From an uncultured Bacilli bacterium (GTDB taxonomy: Bacteria; Bacillota_I; Bacilli_A; RF39; UBA660): a DNA stretch of 64,000 nucleotides. The notes beneath the pieces are model-generated. The model was not told the origin of the DNA and made no database searches. It was given only the letters and a program-made list of their open reading frames with translations. Each line of letters starts with the position of its first letter. The first letter of the stretch is position 1. The stretch spans positions 85,040 to 149,039 of the forward strand of contig CAKOQQ010000003.1 of the NCBI GenBank assembly GCA_934101425.1. Direction: 5' to 3'. Position numbers and translations under genes: made by a program. This document shows positions 1 to 10,200 of this stretch, piece by piece.

Positions 1-304
1 CTTCTCCTTTTCCTTTAAATACATCATTATAAAAATCATTTCCACTACCTGTAGAATAATATAAAATATTATTTTTATATTTTATACCATCTGTATGATT
101 TATAAAATAATTTAAAGTTCCGTCTCCTCCACATATTATTATATCTTCACCTTTAGTCATACTTAAAAACTTTTTAAAATCAGTTATTTTAGGCATACTA
201 AAGTAAATTAATTCATCATTTAATATGCTATTTAATTTTCTAGCATATTCTTCTCCTTTTCCATTTCCTGAATATGGATTAAATAAAACATAATACTTCT
301 TCAT
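1..304 (-). CDS. Diacylglycerol/lipid kinase, YegS/DgkB family (partial, C-terminus off window)
   Basis: Only the first 101 codons are in the window; the gene runs off the left edge. The translation starts with a beta-strand and glycine-rich turn (NPYSGNGKGEE), followed by the family signature CGGDGTLNYF near residue 62 and a second motif STGSGNDF near residue 88. GGDGT and GSGNDF are the nucleotide-binding motifs of the DAG kinase catalytic domain, which phosphorylates diacylglycerol or a related lipid with ATP. The ATG lies 1 base after the plsC stop, with an AAAGGAG ribosome site inside the end of plsC, so the two are surely co-transcribed. A pairing with an acyltransferase fits phosphatidic acid metabolism. 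The exact substrate cannot be told. Confidence 0.85.
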   Translation of the reverse strand, partial: MKKYYVLFNPYSGNGKGEEYARKLNSILNDELIYFSMPKITDFKKFLSMTKGEDIIICGGDGTLNYFINHTDGIKYKNNILYYSTGSGNDFYNDVFKGKGE

Positions 305-305
305 A

Positions 306-878
306 CTACTCCTTTATTAGTTTTGTTATTTCTTCCTTTAATTTAACATTTGCACTTTCTAAATCATCAGAAACTTTAAATGGTTTACCATATTTTACTT
401 TTATTTTTCCTCTAAATTTATATTTGCCAGTTATACCAGCTGGAACTATATATGCACCGGTTTTAAAAGCTAAACTAACAGCACCATACTTAAATGGTAA
501 AAGTAACTCACTAGTTCTATTTCTAGTACCTTCTGGAAATATTCCTAATACAAAGCCTTCATTTAATAATTTTATAGCTTCTTTTTTAGCTAATTCATTT
601 TTTACTTTTCTATCTACAGGAATACATCCCATATCTTTAAAAAACCAACTAACTAATTTATTATCAAAACATTCTTTTTTTGCCATATAATGAATCATTC
701 TATCAGAAGCTATAACATGAAATGCTGGATCAATAGCATTTCTATGATTACAAGCAATTATAACTGGTCCATCTATATTGGCATACTCTTTATTTATAAT
801 TTCTGCATTAAAATACCATAAAAATAATTTGCTAAAGCACTTTTTTAAAAAGGCATATAACTTAGTTTTCTTTTCCAT
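306..878 (-). CDS. plsC: 1-acyl-sn-glycerol-3-phosphate acyltransferase (PlsC family)
   Basis: This 190-residue protein carries the acyltransferase block I NHRNAID (catalytic His about 45, Asp about 50) and block III FPEGTRNR (about 114-121) of the PlsC/LPLAT family, which adds the second acyl chain to lysophosphatidic acid to make phosphatidic acid at the membrane. A GTG at 896 would extend it by six residues, but that GTG is part of the GGGAAG ribosome site; the ATG at 878 is the better start. The start overlaps the end of the preceding gene, and the next gene is a lipid kinase, so the three form one operon. Length is slightly short but normal for minimal PlsC proteins. Confidence 0.9.
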   Translation of the reverse strand: MEKKTKLYAFLKKCFSKLFLWYFNAEIINKEYANIDGPVIIACNHRNAIDPAFHVIASDRMIHYMAKKECFDNKLVSWFFKDMGCIPVDRKVKNELAKKEAIKLLNEGFVLGIFPEGTRNRTSELLLPFKYGAVSLAFKTGAYIVPAGITGKYKFRGKIKVKYGKPFKVSDDLESANVKLKEEITKLIKE

Positions 879-1395
879 ACAACTTAAACTTCCCACTATA
901 AACTTCTTTAAAACCTTTTAAACTTTCAAAATCTTTTGGATTAATTAAACAAACATTTTTTGTAAACTTATATATATTAGATTTTTCAAGAACATAAGCA
1001 ACAAAATAACTACACACATATCTATTTTTAATAGTTAATGGTATTTTAAAATATCTCGGTACAATTCCTAAAAAATCATATTTATATTTATTACTATTTC
1101 TTTTCATATCATTTAGTATTTTTTTTAATTCTAAATATTTTTCTTCTGGTACCTTAAGTTCATAAATTTTACATTTTGTATTATTAAATTTCTTAAAAAA
1201 TTCACCATCTTTTTTTTCTACTACAAATCCGCCATTTAAAATAGAATTTATCTTTTTTCTACCAAAGCTATAAATTTCATCACACTCTCTACTTAAAGAA
1301 ATTCCTACATGACTATATTCATAATTTGTAAATATTTTTACAATCTTAGATGGCATTGTATAAGTATGCATAAGTAAAATATAAATCTTTTTCAT
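862..1395 (-). CDS. Permuted NlpC/P60 (YiiX/YebB-like) papain-fold hydrolase
   Basis: The 177-residue protein has the order of catalytic residues seen in permuted NlpC/P60 enzymes: an early histidine in YSHVGIS (His29), a YSFGR strand about residues 42-46, and a late cysteine in RYVCSYFVAYVL (Cys128) at a helix start. Such proteins are thought to hydrolyse amide or ester bonds in lipids or peptides; no substrate can be assigned here. There is no signal peptide. It is the first gene of the operon with plsC and the lipid kinase, which suggests a lipid or envelope role. No ribosome site precedes the ATG; the promoter -10 lies only 6 bases upstream, so the mRNA is probably leaderless. Confidence 0.65.
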   Translation of the reverse strand: MKKIYILLMHTYTMPSKIVKIFTNYEYSHVGISLSRECDEIYSFGRKKINSILNGGFVVEKKDGEFFKKFNNTKCKIYELKVPEEKYLELKKILNDMKRNSNKYKYDFLGIVPRYFKIPLTIKNRYVCSYFVAYVLEKSNIYKFTKNVCLINPKDFESLKGFKEVYSGKFKLYGKEN

Positions 1396-1401
1396 AATAA
1401 G

Positions 1402-1430
1402 ATTATAACATAAATAAAAGAAGATGTTAA
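1402..1430 (-). promoter_or_regulatory. Sigma-A type promoter for the NlpC-like/plsC operon
   Basis: On the minus strand TTAACA (1425-1430) and TATAAT (1402-1407) are separated by exactly 17 bases. The predicted start point falls at or next to the ATG at 1395. The -35 box lies inside the stem of the phosphoketolase terminator. Confidence 0.65.
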
Positions 1431-1439
1431 TCTTCTTTT
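1416..1439 (-). terminator. Rho-independent terminator of xfp
   Basis: A 10-bp stem (AAAAGAAGAT with its complement, 4-base loop) begins within the last codons of the phosphoketolase gene and runs into T-rich sequence on the minus strand. Confidence 0.7.
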
Positions 1440-3793
1440 ATTGAATTTGACCATGTCCAATTTTTTACTTCTGGCATATCTTCGCCATATTCTTTTATAT
1501 ATTCAGCATGTTCTACTAATTTATTTTTACACCATTCATATAATGCTGATCTTCTATTACCAAGATTATCTAAATATTTTAAAGCATCCATAACTAAATG
1601 ATATCTATCAATCTTATTTTGAACTCTCATATCGAAAGGAGTTGTAATAGTACCTTCTTCTAAATAACCATGAACATGCATATTTTTATTTTCTCTTTTA
1701 TATGTTAATTGATGAATTAAAGATGGATATCCATGGAATGCAAATATAATTGGTTTATTTGTAGTAAATAACATATTATATTCATTTTCAGTTAATCCAT
1801 GAGGGTGTTTAACATTAGATTCTAATTTCATAAGATCTACTACATTTACTACCCTAATTCTTAATTCTTTAAAGTTTTCTCTAAGTATAGATACAGCTGC
1901 TAAAGTTTCTAATGTTGGAGTATCTCCAGCACAAGCCATAACTATATCAGGATCATATCCAGAATCATTACTTGCAAAATCAAATATACCTATTCCACTA
2001 GAACAATGTTTAACAGCTTCATCCATTGATAACCATTGTGGACGAGGATGTTTAGAAGCAACTATAACATTTATATAATTTTTACTCTTTATACAATGTT
2101 CAAAACATGAAAGAAGCATATTAGTATCTGCAGGTAAATACATACGAACAACATCAGATTTCTTAGTAATTAAGTGATTTAAGAATCCTGGATCTTGATG
2201 AGTGTACCCATTATGATCTTGTTGCCATATATGACTACTTAAAACATAGTTTAAAGAAGCAATTTCTCTTCTCCAAGATAACTCACTTGTTACTTTTAAC
2301 CATTTAGCATGTTGACTAGCCATAGAATCTACTATTCTAACAAATGCTTCATAGCTATGGAAAAATCCATGTCTACCAGTAAGTAAATAACCTTCTAACA
2401 TCCCTTCACACATATGTTCTGAAAGCATAGAATCAATTACTCTACCATCATTATTTAAAAATTCATCAGTATCATACTTATTAAGATTCCATTGCCTATT
2501 TGTTACATCAAAAACATAATTTAATCTATTAGATAATGCTTCATCTGGTCCAAATATTCTAAAATTATTTTTATCACTATTTAAACTAATTAAATCTTTT
2601 ACATATTTACCTAGTTCAGTCATATCACTAGCTACAGTATCCCCAGGTGTTTTAACTGGTACACCATAATTTCTAAAATCAGGAGTTCTAAGTTCTTCTA
2701 ATAAAATACCACCATTTGCATGAGGATTTGCTCCCATTCTTCTATTTCCAGTAGGAGCTAGTGCTTGTAATTCAGGAATTAAAGTACCATTAGAATCAAA
2801 TAATTCTTCTGGGTGATAACTTTTAAGCCATGATTCTAATTCTTTTAAATTCTTTTTATTATCACGACTAATTGCAAGTGGCACTTGATGAGCTCTAAAA
2901 CTATTTTCCATCATTTTGCCATCTACCACCTTAGGACCTGTCCATCCCTTTTTAGATTTTAAAATAATCATCGGCCAAATAGCTCTTTCAGTAATTCCAC
3001 TTCTAGCTCTAGATTGAATTTCTTTAATTTTAGTAATACATTTATCTAAAGTAGTAGCCATATCTTCATGCATTACATCTATTTCATTGTCTTCAACTAT
3101 AAAAGGTTCATACCCGCATCCCCTAAAGAAACTTATAAGTTCTTCATTAGGAATTCTAGCAAATATAGTTGGATTAGCAATTTTATATCCATTTAAATGT
3201 AATATTGGAAGTACTGCTCCATCTGTCTTAGGATTTATAAATTTATTTCCGTGCCAACTAGTAGCAAGCGGCCCTGTTTCAGCTTCACCATCTCCCACTA
3301 CACAAGCAGCTATTAAATCAGGATTATCAAGTACTGCTCCATATGCATGTGAAAGACTATATCCAAGTTCTCCACCTTCATTTATTGAACCTGGTGTTTC
3401 AGGGGCAACATGACTAGAAATTCCTCCTGGAAAACTAAATTGTTTAAATAATTTTTTCATTCCTTCACTATCTCTAGTAATATTAGGATATACTTCACTA
3501 TAACTTCCTTCTAAATAAGTATTAGCAACCATTGCATTTCCACCGTGACCTGGTCCAGATAAATAAATCATATCTAAGTCATATTTTTTAATAACTCTGT
3601 TTAAATGTACATAAATAAAATTTTGCCCTGGTACAGTTCCCCAGTGGCCAACAATATTTCTTTTAACATCTTCTATTTTTAAAGGTCTAGTTAATAATGG
3701 ATTATCAAGCAAATATAATTGACCTAAAGCTAAATAATTAGCTGCCATAAAATATTTGTTTATATTATTTCTTTCTTCGTTTGTTAATGTCAT
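1427..3793 (-). CDS. xfp: Xylulose-5-phosphate/fructose-6-phosphate phosphoketolase
   Basis: This 788-residue thiamine-diphosphate enzyme cleaves xylulose 5-phosphate (and/or fructose 6-phosphate) with phosphate to acetyl phosphate, the key step of heterofermentative sugar breakdown. Family blocks are plain: GHWGTVPGQNF near the N-terminus, the LSGPGHGG loop, the ThDP motif GDGEAETGPLATSWHGNKF, and a C-terminal half with the SYEAFVRIVDSM and QDHNGYTHQDPG blocks. Length matches the family (about 790-825). The longer open frame to 3865 is rejected: the ATG at 3793 has a GGAGG site 5 bases upstream and begins the conserved MTLTNEE start. It appears monocistronic, with a strong hairpin both upstream and downstream. 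With GAPDH in this window it implies a fermentative metabolism. Confidence 0.96.
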   Translation of the reverse strand: MTLTNEERNNINKYFMAANYLALGQLYLLDNPLLTRPLKIEDVKRNIVGHWGTVPGQNFIYVHLNRVIKKYDLDMIYLSGPGHGGNAMVANTYLEGSYSEVYPNITRDSEGMKKLFKQFSFPGGISSHVAPETPGSINEGGELGYSLSHAYGAVLDNPDLIAACVVGDGEAETGPLATSWHGNKFINPKTDGAVLPILHLNGYKIANPTIFARIPNEELISFFRGCGYEPFIVEDNEIDVMHEDMATTLDKCITKIKEIQSRARSGITERAIWPMIILKSKKGWTGPKVVDGKMMENSFRAHQVPLAISRDNKKNLKELESWLKSYHPEELFDSNGTLIPELQALAPTGNRRMGANPHANGGILLEELRTPDFRNYGVPVKTPGDTVASDMTELGKYVKDLISLNSDKNNFRIFGPDEALSNRLNYVFDVTNRQWNLNKYDTDEFLNNDGRVIDSMLSEHMCEGMLEGYLLTGRHGFFHSYEAFVRIVDSMASQHAKWLKVTSELSWRREIASLNYVLSSHIWQQDHNGYTHQDPGFLNHLITKKSDVVRMYLPADTNMLLSCFEHCIKSKNYINVIVASKHPRPQWLSMDEAVKHCSSGIGIFDFASNDSGYDPDIVMACAGDTPTLETLAAVSILRENFKELRIRVVNVVDLMKLESNVKHPHGLTENEYNMLFTTNKPIIFAFHGYPSLIHQLTYKRENKNMHVHGYLEEGTITTPFDMRVQNKIDRYHLVMDALKYLDNLGNRRSALYEWCKNKLVEHAEYIKEYGEDMPEVKNWTWSNSIKED

Positions 3794-3832
3794 ACAATCC
3801 TCCAATACAATAATTATATAATAAAAATATAA

Positions 3833-3880
3833 AAAAGTAATTATTTCTTTACACATTTTACACAAGAAATAATTACTTTT
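3833..3880 (-). terminator. Long perfect hairpin between the MBL gene and xfp
   Basis: A 17-bp perfect stem (3833-3849 with 3864-3880) with a 14-base loop is followed on the minus strand by a T-rich run. It can end the MBL transcript or act as an attenuator in the xfp leader, since it lies 40 bases upstream of the xfp start codon. Confidence 0.7.
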
Positions 3881-3926
3881 AATTATTAGACATTTTTTAA
3901 CATTATTTTTGGAATATATTACTTTT

Positions 3927-4790
3927 TTATATTTTATTCCATATCATTTTATTATCTTTGAAACCATATGAAATCTTATTTTCATCATATAAATATGATA
4001 AATATGATTTTATAGTACTACCAATCAGTATATATTGATTAGTATTTATATCAATTTTATACATATCAAATATTGATTTTAATATATCTTCAAAAGTAGT
4101 ATTATTGCATAAATTATATACATTATCGATAATTTCATATACTTTATCTCTATTTATTTTTATTAAATCTTTAATATCAGATAAGATTTCTACATGAGAA
4201 CATATATAAGCGTCTCCATCTAAAGTTTCTAAAAATGATAAAGTATTTAAAAATTCTCTTACATCATAAATAAAGAAAATATGATATTTATTTATAGTTT
4301 CAGCACTAAATAATGCATCACCTAAAAAATATACATTATCTGAAGTTTTAACACCTATCATATCAAAGAAATGACCTTTTATATCTATATAATGAATGCC
4401 TTTAATATCTATTAAATTACTTACTTTAGATTCTTTTGCACATAAAAATTTATTTTTTAAATCTTTAAATGGATATCCACCATATAAAAAAGAAGGCTCT
4501 ATGATGGGATAGTTAGATATTGCAGCTTCAATATTATTAGCATATATATCACAAGAAGTTCTATCTTGGATAACTTTATTGCCACCAACATGATCAGCAT
4601 TAGAATGTGTATTTATAATACTTTTTACCTTTAAGTTATTACTTTCTAATACTTTAAGTATTTTCTTACCAGCTTCTTTATCATTACCCGTATCAATTAA
4701 AATAACTTCATTTTCATTTATTTTATATACACCTATATTAGTAGCATTCTTAATATAGTAAGTATTACCTTTTACATAAGTAAATTCCAT
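3927..4790 (-). CDS. MBL-fold metallo-hydrolase
   Basis: A 287-residue metallo-beta-lactamase fold protein. The metal-binding loop reads NTHSNADHVGGN (His62, Asp66, His67); the usual second His of HxHxDH is Asn64, a change common in one Firmicute subgroup of this family. Later ligands are likely the His in IDIKGHFFDM (about 160) and the Asp in FLGDALFS (about 173), with CSHVEIL near 214 as another candidate. The residues after about 215 look helical and may bind substrate. No signal peptide is present. It starts 10 bases after the upstream zinc-ribbon gene, so the two form a likely operon. The substrate is unknown. Confidence 0.75.
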   Translation of the reverse strand: MEFTYVKGNTYYIKNATNIGVYKINENEVILIDTGNDKEAGKKILKVLESNNLKVKSIINTHSNADHVGGNKVIQDRTSCDIYANNIEAAISNYPIIEPSFLYGGYPFKDLKNKFLCAKESKVSNLIDIKGIHYIDIKGHFFDMIGVKTSDNVYFLGDALFSAETINKYHIFFIYDVREFLNTLSFLETLDGDAYICSHVEILSDIKDLIKINRDKVYEIIDNVYNLCNNTTFEDILKSIFDMYKIDINTNQYILIGSTIKSYLSYLYDENKISYGFKDNKMIWNKI

Positions 4791-4800
4791 ATTTCACCTC

Positions 4801-5913
4801 TTATAAATTTAATAATTGCTTTTTCTTTTTAGTAAATTCTTCTTCAGTTATGATTCCATCATCAAGTAATGATTTTAATTCTCGAAGTTCAGTAGCTAAA
4901 GACTTATCTTGAGTAATTGAATTTAATTTTTGAGATTGACTTTTTAATATATAGCTTTCAATTACTGGATAAACTATTTCAACTTTCTTTTTAACATTAC
5001 TACTATTATTAAAGAAGAAGAAAATATCACTTGCACCATTTTCTCTAGCTTTTGTATTTCTTAAAAGAATAAAACCTATATTTTCATCTTTTTCTGGTAA
5101 TCTTAAACATACATAATCATAATTACTATATTTAAGATTAACGTCACCTCTTTTACTATCAATCATATTTTCTTTAGATGAATTAAATTTATTAGTTGCT
5201 AAATCAGTAGCCATTCTTACTATGTTCTTCTTAGAAAGTGGATTTCTTAAATGAGTTATTTCATTTAGCACTTCACTACCTAATTTCAAAGTATCACTTT
5301 TAGAATGGATAAGTTTTTTATATTCTATATTAATTTCTTCTTCATTAAATGATTTAGTTGTAGTTATAGTAATGTATTCAGAGTATACTCTAAGTATTTG
5401 CCCTTTTCCACCATTTAAAGTATATAACCAACCATTACTTAATTTTTTATCAAAATATTCATTTATATAATTTATAGTTTTTAAAGGGAAATTATTATCA
5501 TTAGCAACTTTTAAAACTTTTTCTCTACCTTTATTTAATTCATTTTGATCAAAATATTTAGTTCTTTTTAATTCTGGAATATCGATTAAATCATAACATT
5601 TTTTACATAAATTAGTTTTACCTAGTTTTTGTGGTAATAATACACTAATACCACAAGCTTCACATTTTTTCATACTAGATTCTTGACTGGTAAAATACTC
5701 ATTTATACCAGTTATTACTTTATCTGGATAATTATACTTTTTTGCTAATAATAAAACTTTATCTCTATATTTATTTAAAATATTTCCATCCTCTATTTTT
5801 TTATATTTCCACATTATCCCATTAATTTTTAATAAACATATCTTACAAATAGTTGCACTACCTATATTTTCTGGAAGTATTGTAGTTTTATTACATACAT
5901 CACACTTTTTCAT
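4801..5913 (-). CDS. Zinc-ribbon and SHOCT-domain protein of unknown function
   Basis: The 370-residue protein begins with two similar treble-clef-like segments: CDVC...CKIC (Cys4, 7, 23, 26) and CEAC...CKKC about residues 83-106. Each is followed by a related stretch ending INEYF, so the N-terminal half is an internal duplication. The middle part (about 165-325) is a beta-rich region without a family I recognise, and the last 30 residues (LRELKSLLDDGIITEEEFTK) are a typical SHOCT domain, a short oligomerisation module found at the ends of many proteins. The ATG at 5913 has a good AAAGGAGTG site. No function can be assigned; it is probably co-transcribed with the MBL hydrolase. Confidence 0.7.
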   Translation of the reverse strand: MKKCDVCNKTTILPENIGSATICKICLLKINGIMWKYKKIEDGNILNKYRDKVLLLAKKYNYPDKVITGINEYFTSQESSMKKCEACGISVLLPQKLGKTNLCKKCYDLIDIPELKRTKYFDQNELNKGREKVLKVANDNNFPLKTINYINEYFDKKLSNGWLYTLNGGKGQILRVYSEYITITTTKSFNEEEINIEYKKLIHSKSDTLKLGSEVLNEITHLRNPLSKKNIVRMATDLATNKFNSSKENMIDSKRGDVNLKYSNYDYVCLRLPEKDENIGFILLRNTKARENGASDIFFFFNNSSNVKKKVEIVYPVIESYILKSQSQKLNSITQDKSLATELRELKSLLDDGIITEEEFTKKKKQLLNL

Positions 5914-6029
5914 ATTATCACTCCTTTATAATGTATATGTTTTTTACGCGTATAATAATTTATAAATTATAATTACATTATAACACATTACTTATTTATA
6001 TAATTATCTTTTTAATAACTAAAAAGAAA

Positions 6030-7133
6030 TTACTTTCTTTCTAATAAGCATACATTTTCAACGTGATAAGTACATGGAAACATATTAACTGGAGTAATTT
6101 CTCTTATATTATATATTTTTTCAAATTCTTTTAAATCTCTTACAAAAGTCATAACATCGCATGATACATAAACAATTCTTTTAGGGTTTAATTTTATGAT
6201 ATCACTAATAACCTTAGGAGTAAGTCCACTTCTAGGTGGATCTACTACAACTACATCAGGTTTAAAATTATTTTTAGTAATCAATTTATTTGTATCAGAA
6301 CAAATAAAATTTGCATTTGTTACATTATTTAATTTAACATTTTCATTAGCATCTATTATTGCTGATAAATTTATTTCTACACCAAGTACCTCTTTAGCAT
6401 ATTTTGATAAATAAATACCAATAGTACCTGTTCCACAATATAAATCTAGTAATTTTTCACTTCCACTTAAGTTACTATATTCTAAAACCTTGTCATATAA
6501 AACTTTAACCATTTCATAATTAACTTGAAAAAAAGCAGGAGATGAAATCTTAAATTTATAATCGCCTATTTTAGATATAATATATTTAGGATTATCATCT
6601 ATCATAACACTATTATCTATATTGCTATATCTTACTTGTATATCTTTATTACCTTTTAAATTATCAATTACATTATTAATTGCTTCGCTAGCAATTAAAC
6701 ATTTACGAACATTAATAACTTCATTACTTTTATTTTTATAAAAACCTATTTTATTATCCTTACATTTAAAAACAACTTTATTTCTATAATTATATCTATT
6801 ACCATATAGAATGCTATTTACTTTATAATCTCCTAAATATCTTTTTACTATATCTGTTACTTTATCTTGTTTGTACTTTAATTCATCTTGGTAGCTCATA
6901 TGTAGTAAGTCACATCCACCACACATAGTAAAATATTTACAATCAGGCTTAACTCTTAAGTCACTTTTCTTTATTATCTCTATAAGTTTACCTTCAATAT
7001 ATTTTTTATGTTCTTTAACTATTTCAAAAATAACTTCTTCACCAACTAAAGTATATGGTATAAAGGTAACTTTACCATTATAATACGCTATACCTCTACC
7101 TTGATGATCTAATCTTTCAATAACTGTTTTCAT
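6030..7133 (-). CDS. rlmD: 23S rRNA (uracil-5-)-methyltransferase, RlmD/RumA (TrmA) family
   Basis: The 367-residue protein has an N-terminal TRAM domain (residues 1-55), an iron-sulfur cysteine set CKYFTMCGGC (Cys65, 71, 74 plus Cys145), an AdoMet-binding motif LDLYCGTGTIG in the middle, the VVVDPPRSGL motif, and the catalytic cysteine in YVSCDVMTF near residue 325. This is the family that makes 5-methyluridine in 23S rRNA using AdoMet; some Firmicute members (RlmCD) modify two sites. The start at 7133 has a GGTGA site, and a TATAAT lies about 25 bases upstream, after the terminator of the next gene. It is monocistronic. Confidence 0.93.
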   Translation of the reverse strand: MKTVIERLDHQGRGIAYYNGKVTFIPYTLVGEEVIFEIVKEHKKYIEGKLIEIIKKSDLRVKPDCKYFTMCGGCDLLHMSYQDELKYKQDKVTDIVKRYLGDYKVNSILYGNRYNYRNKVVFKCKDNKIGFYKNKSNEVINVRKCLIASEAINNVIDNLKGNKDIQVRYSNIDNSVMIDDNPKYIISKIGDYKFKISSPAFFQVNYEMVKVLYDKVLEYSNLSGSEKLLDLYCGTGTIGIYLSKYAKEVLGVEINLSAIIDANENVKLNNVTNANFICSDTNKLITKNNFKPDVVVVDPPRSGLTPKVISDIIKLNPKRIVYVSCDVMTFVRDLKEFEKIYNIREITPVNMFPCTYHVENVCLLERK

Positions 7134-7175
7134 TTTTTCACCAACTACATTATATCATCTTAATTTATATTTATA

Positions 7176-7205
7176 AAAAAAACTTCAATTCATTGAAGTT
7201 TTTTT
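7176..7205 (-). terminator. Rho-independent terminator after the giant repeat pilin
   Basis: The stem AACTTCAAT/ATTGAAGTT with a 2-base centre is flanked by A and T runs and follows the stop codon at 7211 on the minus strand. Confidence 0.85.
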
Positions 7206-7210
7206 AAGAA

Positions 7211-10200
7211 CTAATTATATTTTATAAACAATCGGGAATTACCTTGTAAAGTATGAAAAGCTATATTCCTATTTACAGTATAATTAGCATACACACAGCT
7301 ATTAGAAGTTACTAATGGTGTTATAGGAGTTGATGTAGAGTTATCATATAACAAAATTACTTTATTTGAATAAGTTCCACAATTCCATAATTGTATTGTA
7401 TCGCCTCCATAAACAGTCACTTTGGAAGTTGTATACTTAGTTCCATTATAAATAAAGTATACATATGATGTATAAGAATTAGTAGTAAAATCTACCGTAT
7501 ATGTAGTTTTTGCTGCCCATTGTGCATACAAAGTTTGATTAGATGTTATAGTAACTTTTGTAGTTGCTTCAATTTTAACACCACCGGTTGTATACCAACC
7601 TAAGAATGAATATCCATCTTTTGTAGGTGTTGGTAGTGTTCCATAAGTACTATCATAAGTAACTGTTTTTGTTCCGACAGTATTAGAAGCAAGTACACTT
7701 TTACTTACTACTATACTTGGCCTTATACCTATTGGAGTTATTTGAAAATCCATTCCTCCAGAATCTACATTAGCTAAATTATTCATAAATACGTAGTATA
7801 ACATTTCACCAGAATTTCCACTATATAATGTACTAGTAATATATCCCCAATAATCATATGATGATGTAGTACCATCTAGTCTTATATTTTCAAATAACCA
7901 ATTATAAGTAGATGATATACCTGTAATATTATCACCTAAAGTAAATGAACTATTTCCTACTATTTCTGCTATTTCATTTGCACTTATTATATTTATTGAA
8001 TTAAGTATGCTAGAGTCCCAACCTTTTGGTTCTAACTCGTTAATTACTGCATCTTTATTTTCAGTGTTATCTGTAAGAGAGCTATAAATTTTAACATTAT
8101 CATTAAGCATTAATTTAACTGTAGTTGCTTCATTAGAATCTAAATATGCATACCATTTTAAACATCCTTTATATAATGTTTTTTCATCATTATTTGCGTA
8201 ATCAGTAGAGGTACAAACTGCATTTTCATTTGGATTAAAATAGACTACTTCTCCGTTTGAATATAACTTATCTGATGAAATGTTTGATACAAATGTTATG
8301 GTATATTTGTTTGGATTCCAGCTTGCATATAATGTATGATTTGATGCGATTGATACAGTAGTATCACTTTTTATTAAAGCACTATTATTGCCATTACCGG
8401 TTCTCCAACCAGTAAATGAATATCCCGCTCTTTTTGGTGTTGGTAAGTCCCCATATTTACTACTATAAACTACATTTTTAGTAGAAGTTGATACTGTTCC
8501 ACCCTTTGCATCAAATGTTATTAAATAACTGTTACCACTATATTGGGCATATAAAGTTTGATTAGATGTTATAGTAACTTTTGTAGTTGAAGAAATTATA
8601 GTTCCAGAACTTGTTGCCCACCCATTAAATATATAACCACTCTTTGTAGGAGATGGTAAAGTGCCATATGTACTATTATATGTTACATTTTTTGTAGTGT
8701 TAGATGTGCCATTGTTATATACAAATGTTATAGTGTAAGTATTAGCAGTCCATTTAGCAGTTACATCTATATCACTTGTAATAGTTACTTTATCTGTTGA
8801 TTTAATTTCTGTACCATCAGCTGTTTCCCAACCTGCAAATGTGTATCCCGGACAAGTAAATGTACCAAAACTGCCATATGTACTATCATATGTTACTTTT
8901 ATAGAATTTAGAGTAGCTGAATTACCACAGCTTGCAGCTATATTTACAGTATAAGTATTTGCTTCCCATTGTGCTGTTAATGTATGATTAGATGTTAACG
9001 ATACTTTTGTTGTACTATCTATTTTTACTCCACCAGTTGTGTACCATCCCTTAAATGTATAACCTACTTTTGTTGGTGATGGTAAAGTGCCATACATATT
9101 ATTATATTTTACATTTTTTGTTGTATTAGATGTGCCATTGTTATATACAAATGTTACTGTATAAGAAATGGGGTCCCAACTTGCATATAATGTGTGATTT
9201 GATGCGATTGATACAGTAGTATCACTTTTTATTAAAGCGCTATTATTGCCATTACCGGTTCTCCAACCAGTAAATGAATATCCCACTCTTTCTGGTGTTG
9301 GTAAGGTCCCATATGTACTACCATAAACCACATTTTTGGTAGGCGTTGATACTGTTCCACCATTTGCATTAAATGTTACCAAATATGAGCCTTTGCTCCA
9401 CTGTGCATATAATGTTATATTTGAAGTTATACTTACTTTATCAGTAGAACTTATTATAGTTCCAGAACTTGTTGCCCACCCATTAAATATATAACCATCT
9501 TTTTCTGGAGTTGGTAAAGTGCCATATGTACTATTATATGTTACTGTTTTAGTAGTGTTAGATGTGCCATTATTATATACAAATGTTATCGTATATTTAT
9601 TAGTATCCCATCTAGCATATAAAGTTTGATTAGATGTTATAGTAACCTTTGTATCACTTGTTACTAATCCACTATTATTTCCATTATTCGTTCTCCACTC
9701 TAAGAAAGTGTAACCTTTTCTTTCTGGAGTTGGTAAGTCTCCGTATGTACTACCATATGTTACTGTTTTAGTAGTATTACTTCTACCATCACCATACACA
9801 AATGTTATAGTATAAGTTCTTGCACTCCAACTTGCATATATAGTGTGATCACTAGCTATTGTAAGAACAGTTTTTTCTTTTATTGTAGTTCCTGAACTTG
9901 TTACATATCCATTAAATGTATATCCTGTACGCGTTGGTGTAGGTAATGTGCCATATACTTCACCATATTTTACTTTTCTAGTAGTAGAATAACTATCACT
10001 AGTAGTACCACCAGCTAAATCTATAGTTACATTATAAGTATTTGCTTCAAATTTAGCAGTAGCTACTATACTTTTATCTATTACTTTGTTTAAATCTACT
10101 AATTCATTAGAATCAGTATACCACCCTAAGAACTTATATCCTGTCTTAGTTATTGTAGGTATATTATTTAAAGTAGAATTTTCACCAATTACGGTACTTA

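Noticed and set aside
3087..3413. Open frame of 108 codons on the plus strand inside the phosphoketolase gene
   Set aside because: It is the mirror of a highly conserved gene, has no ribosome site and no family match.
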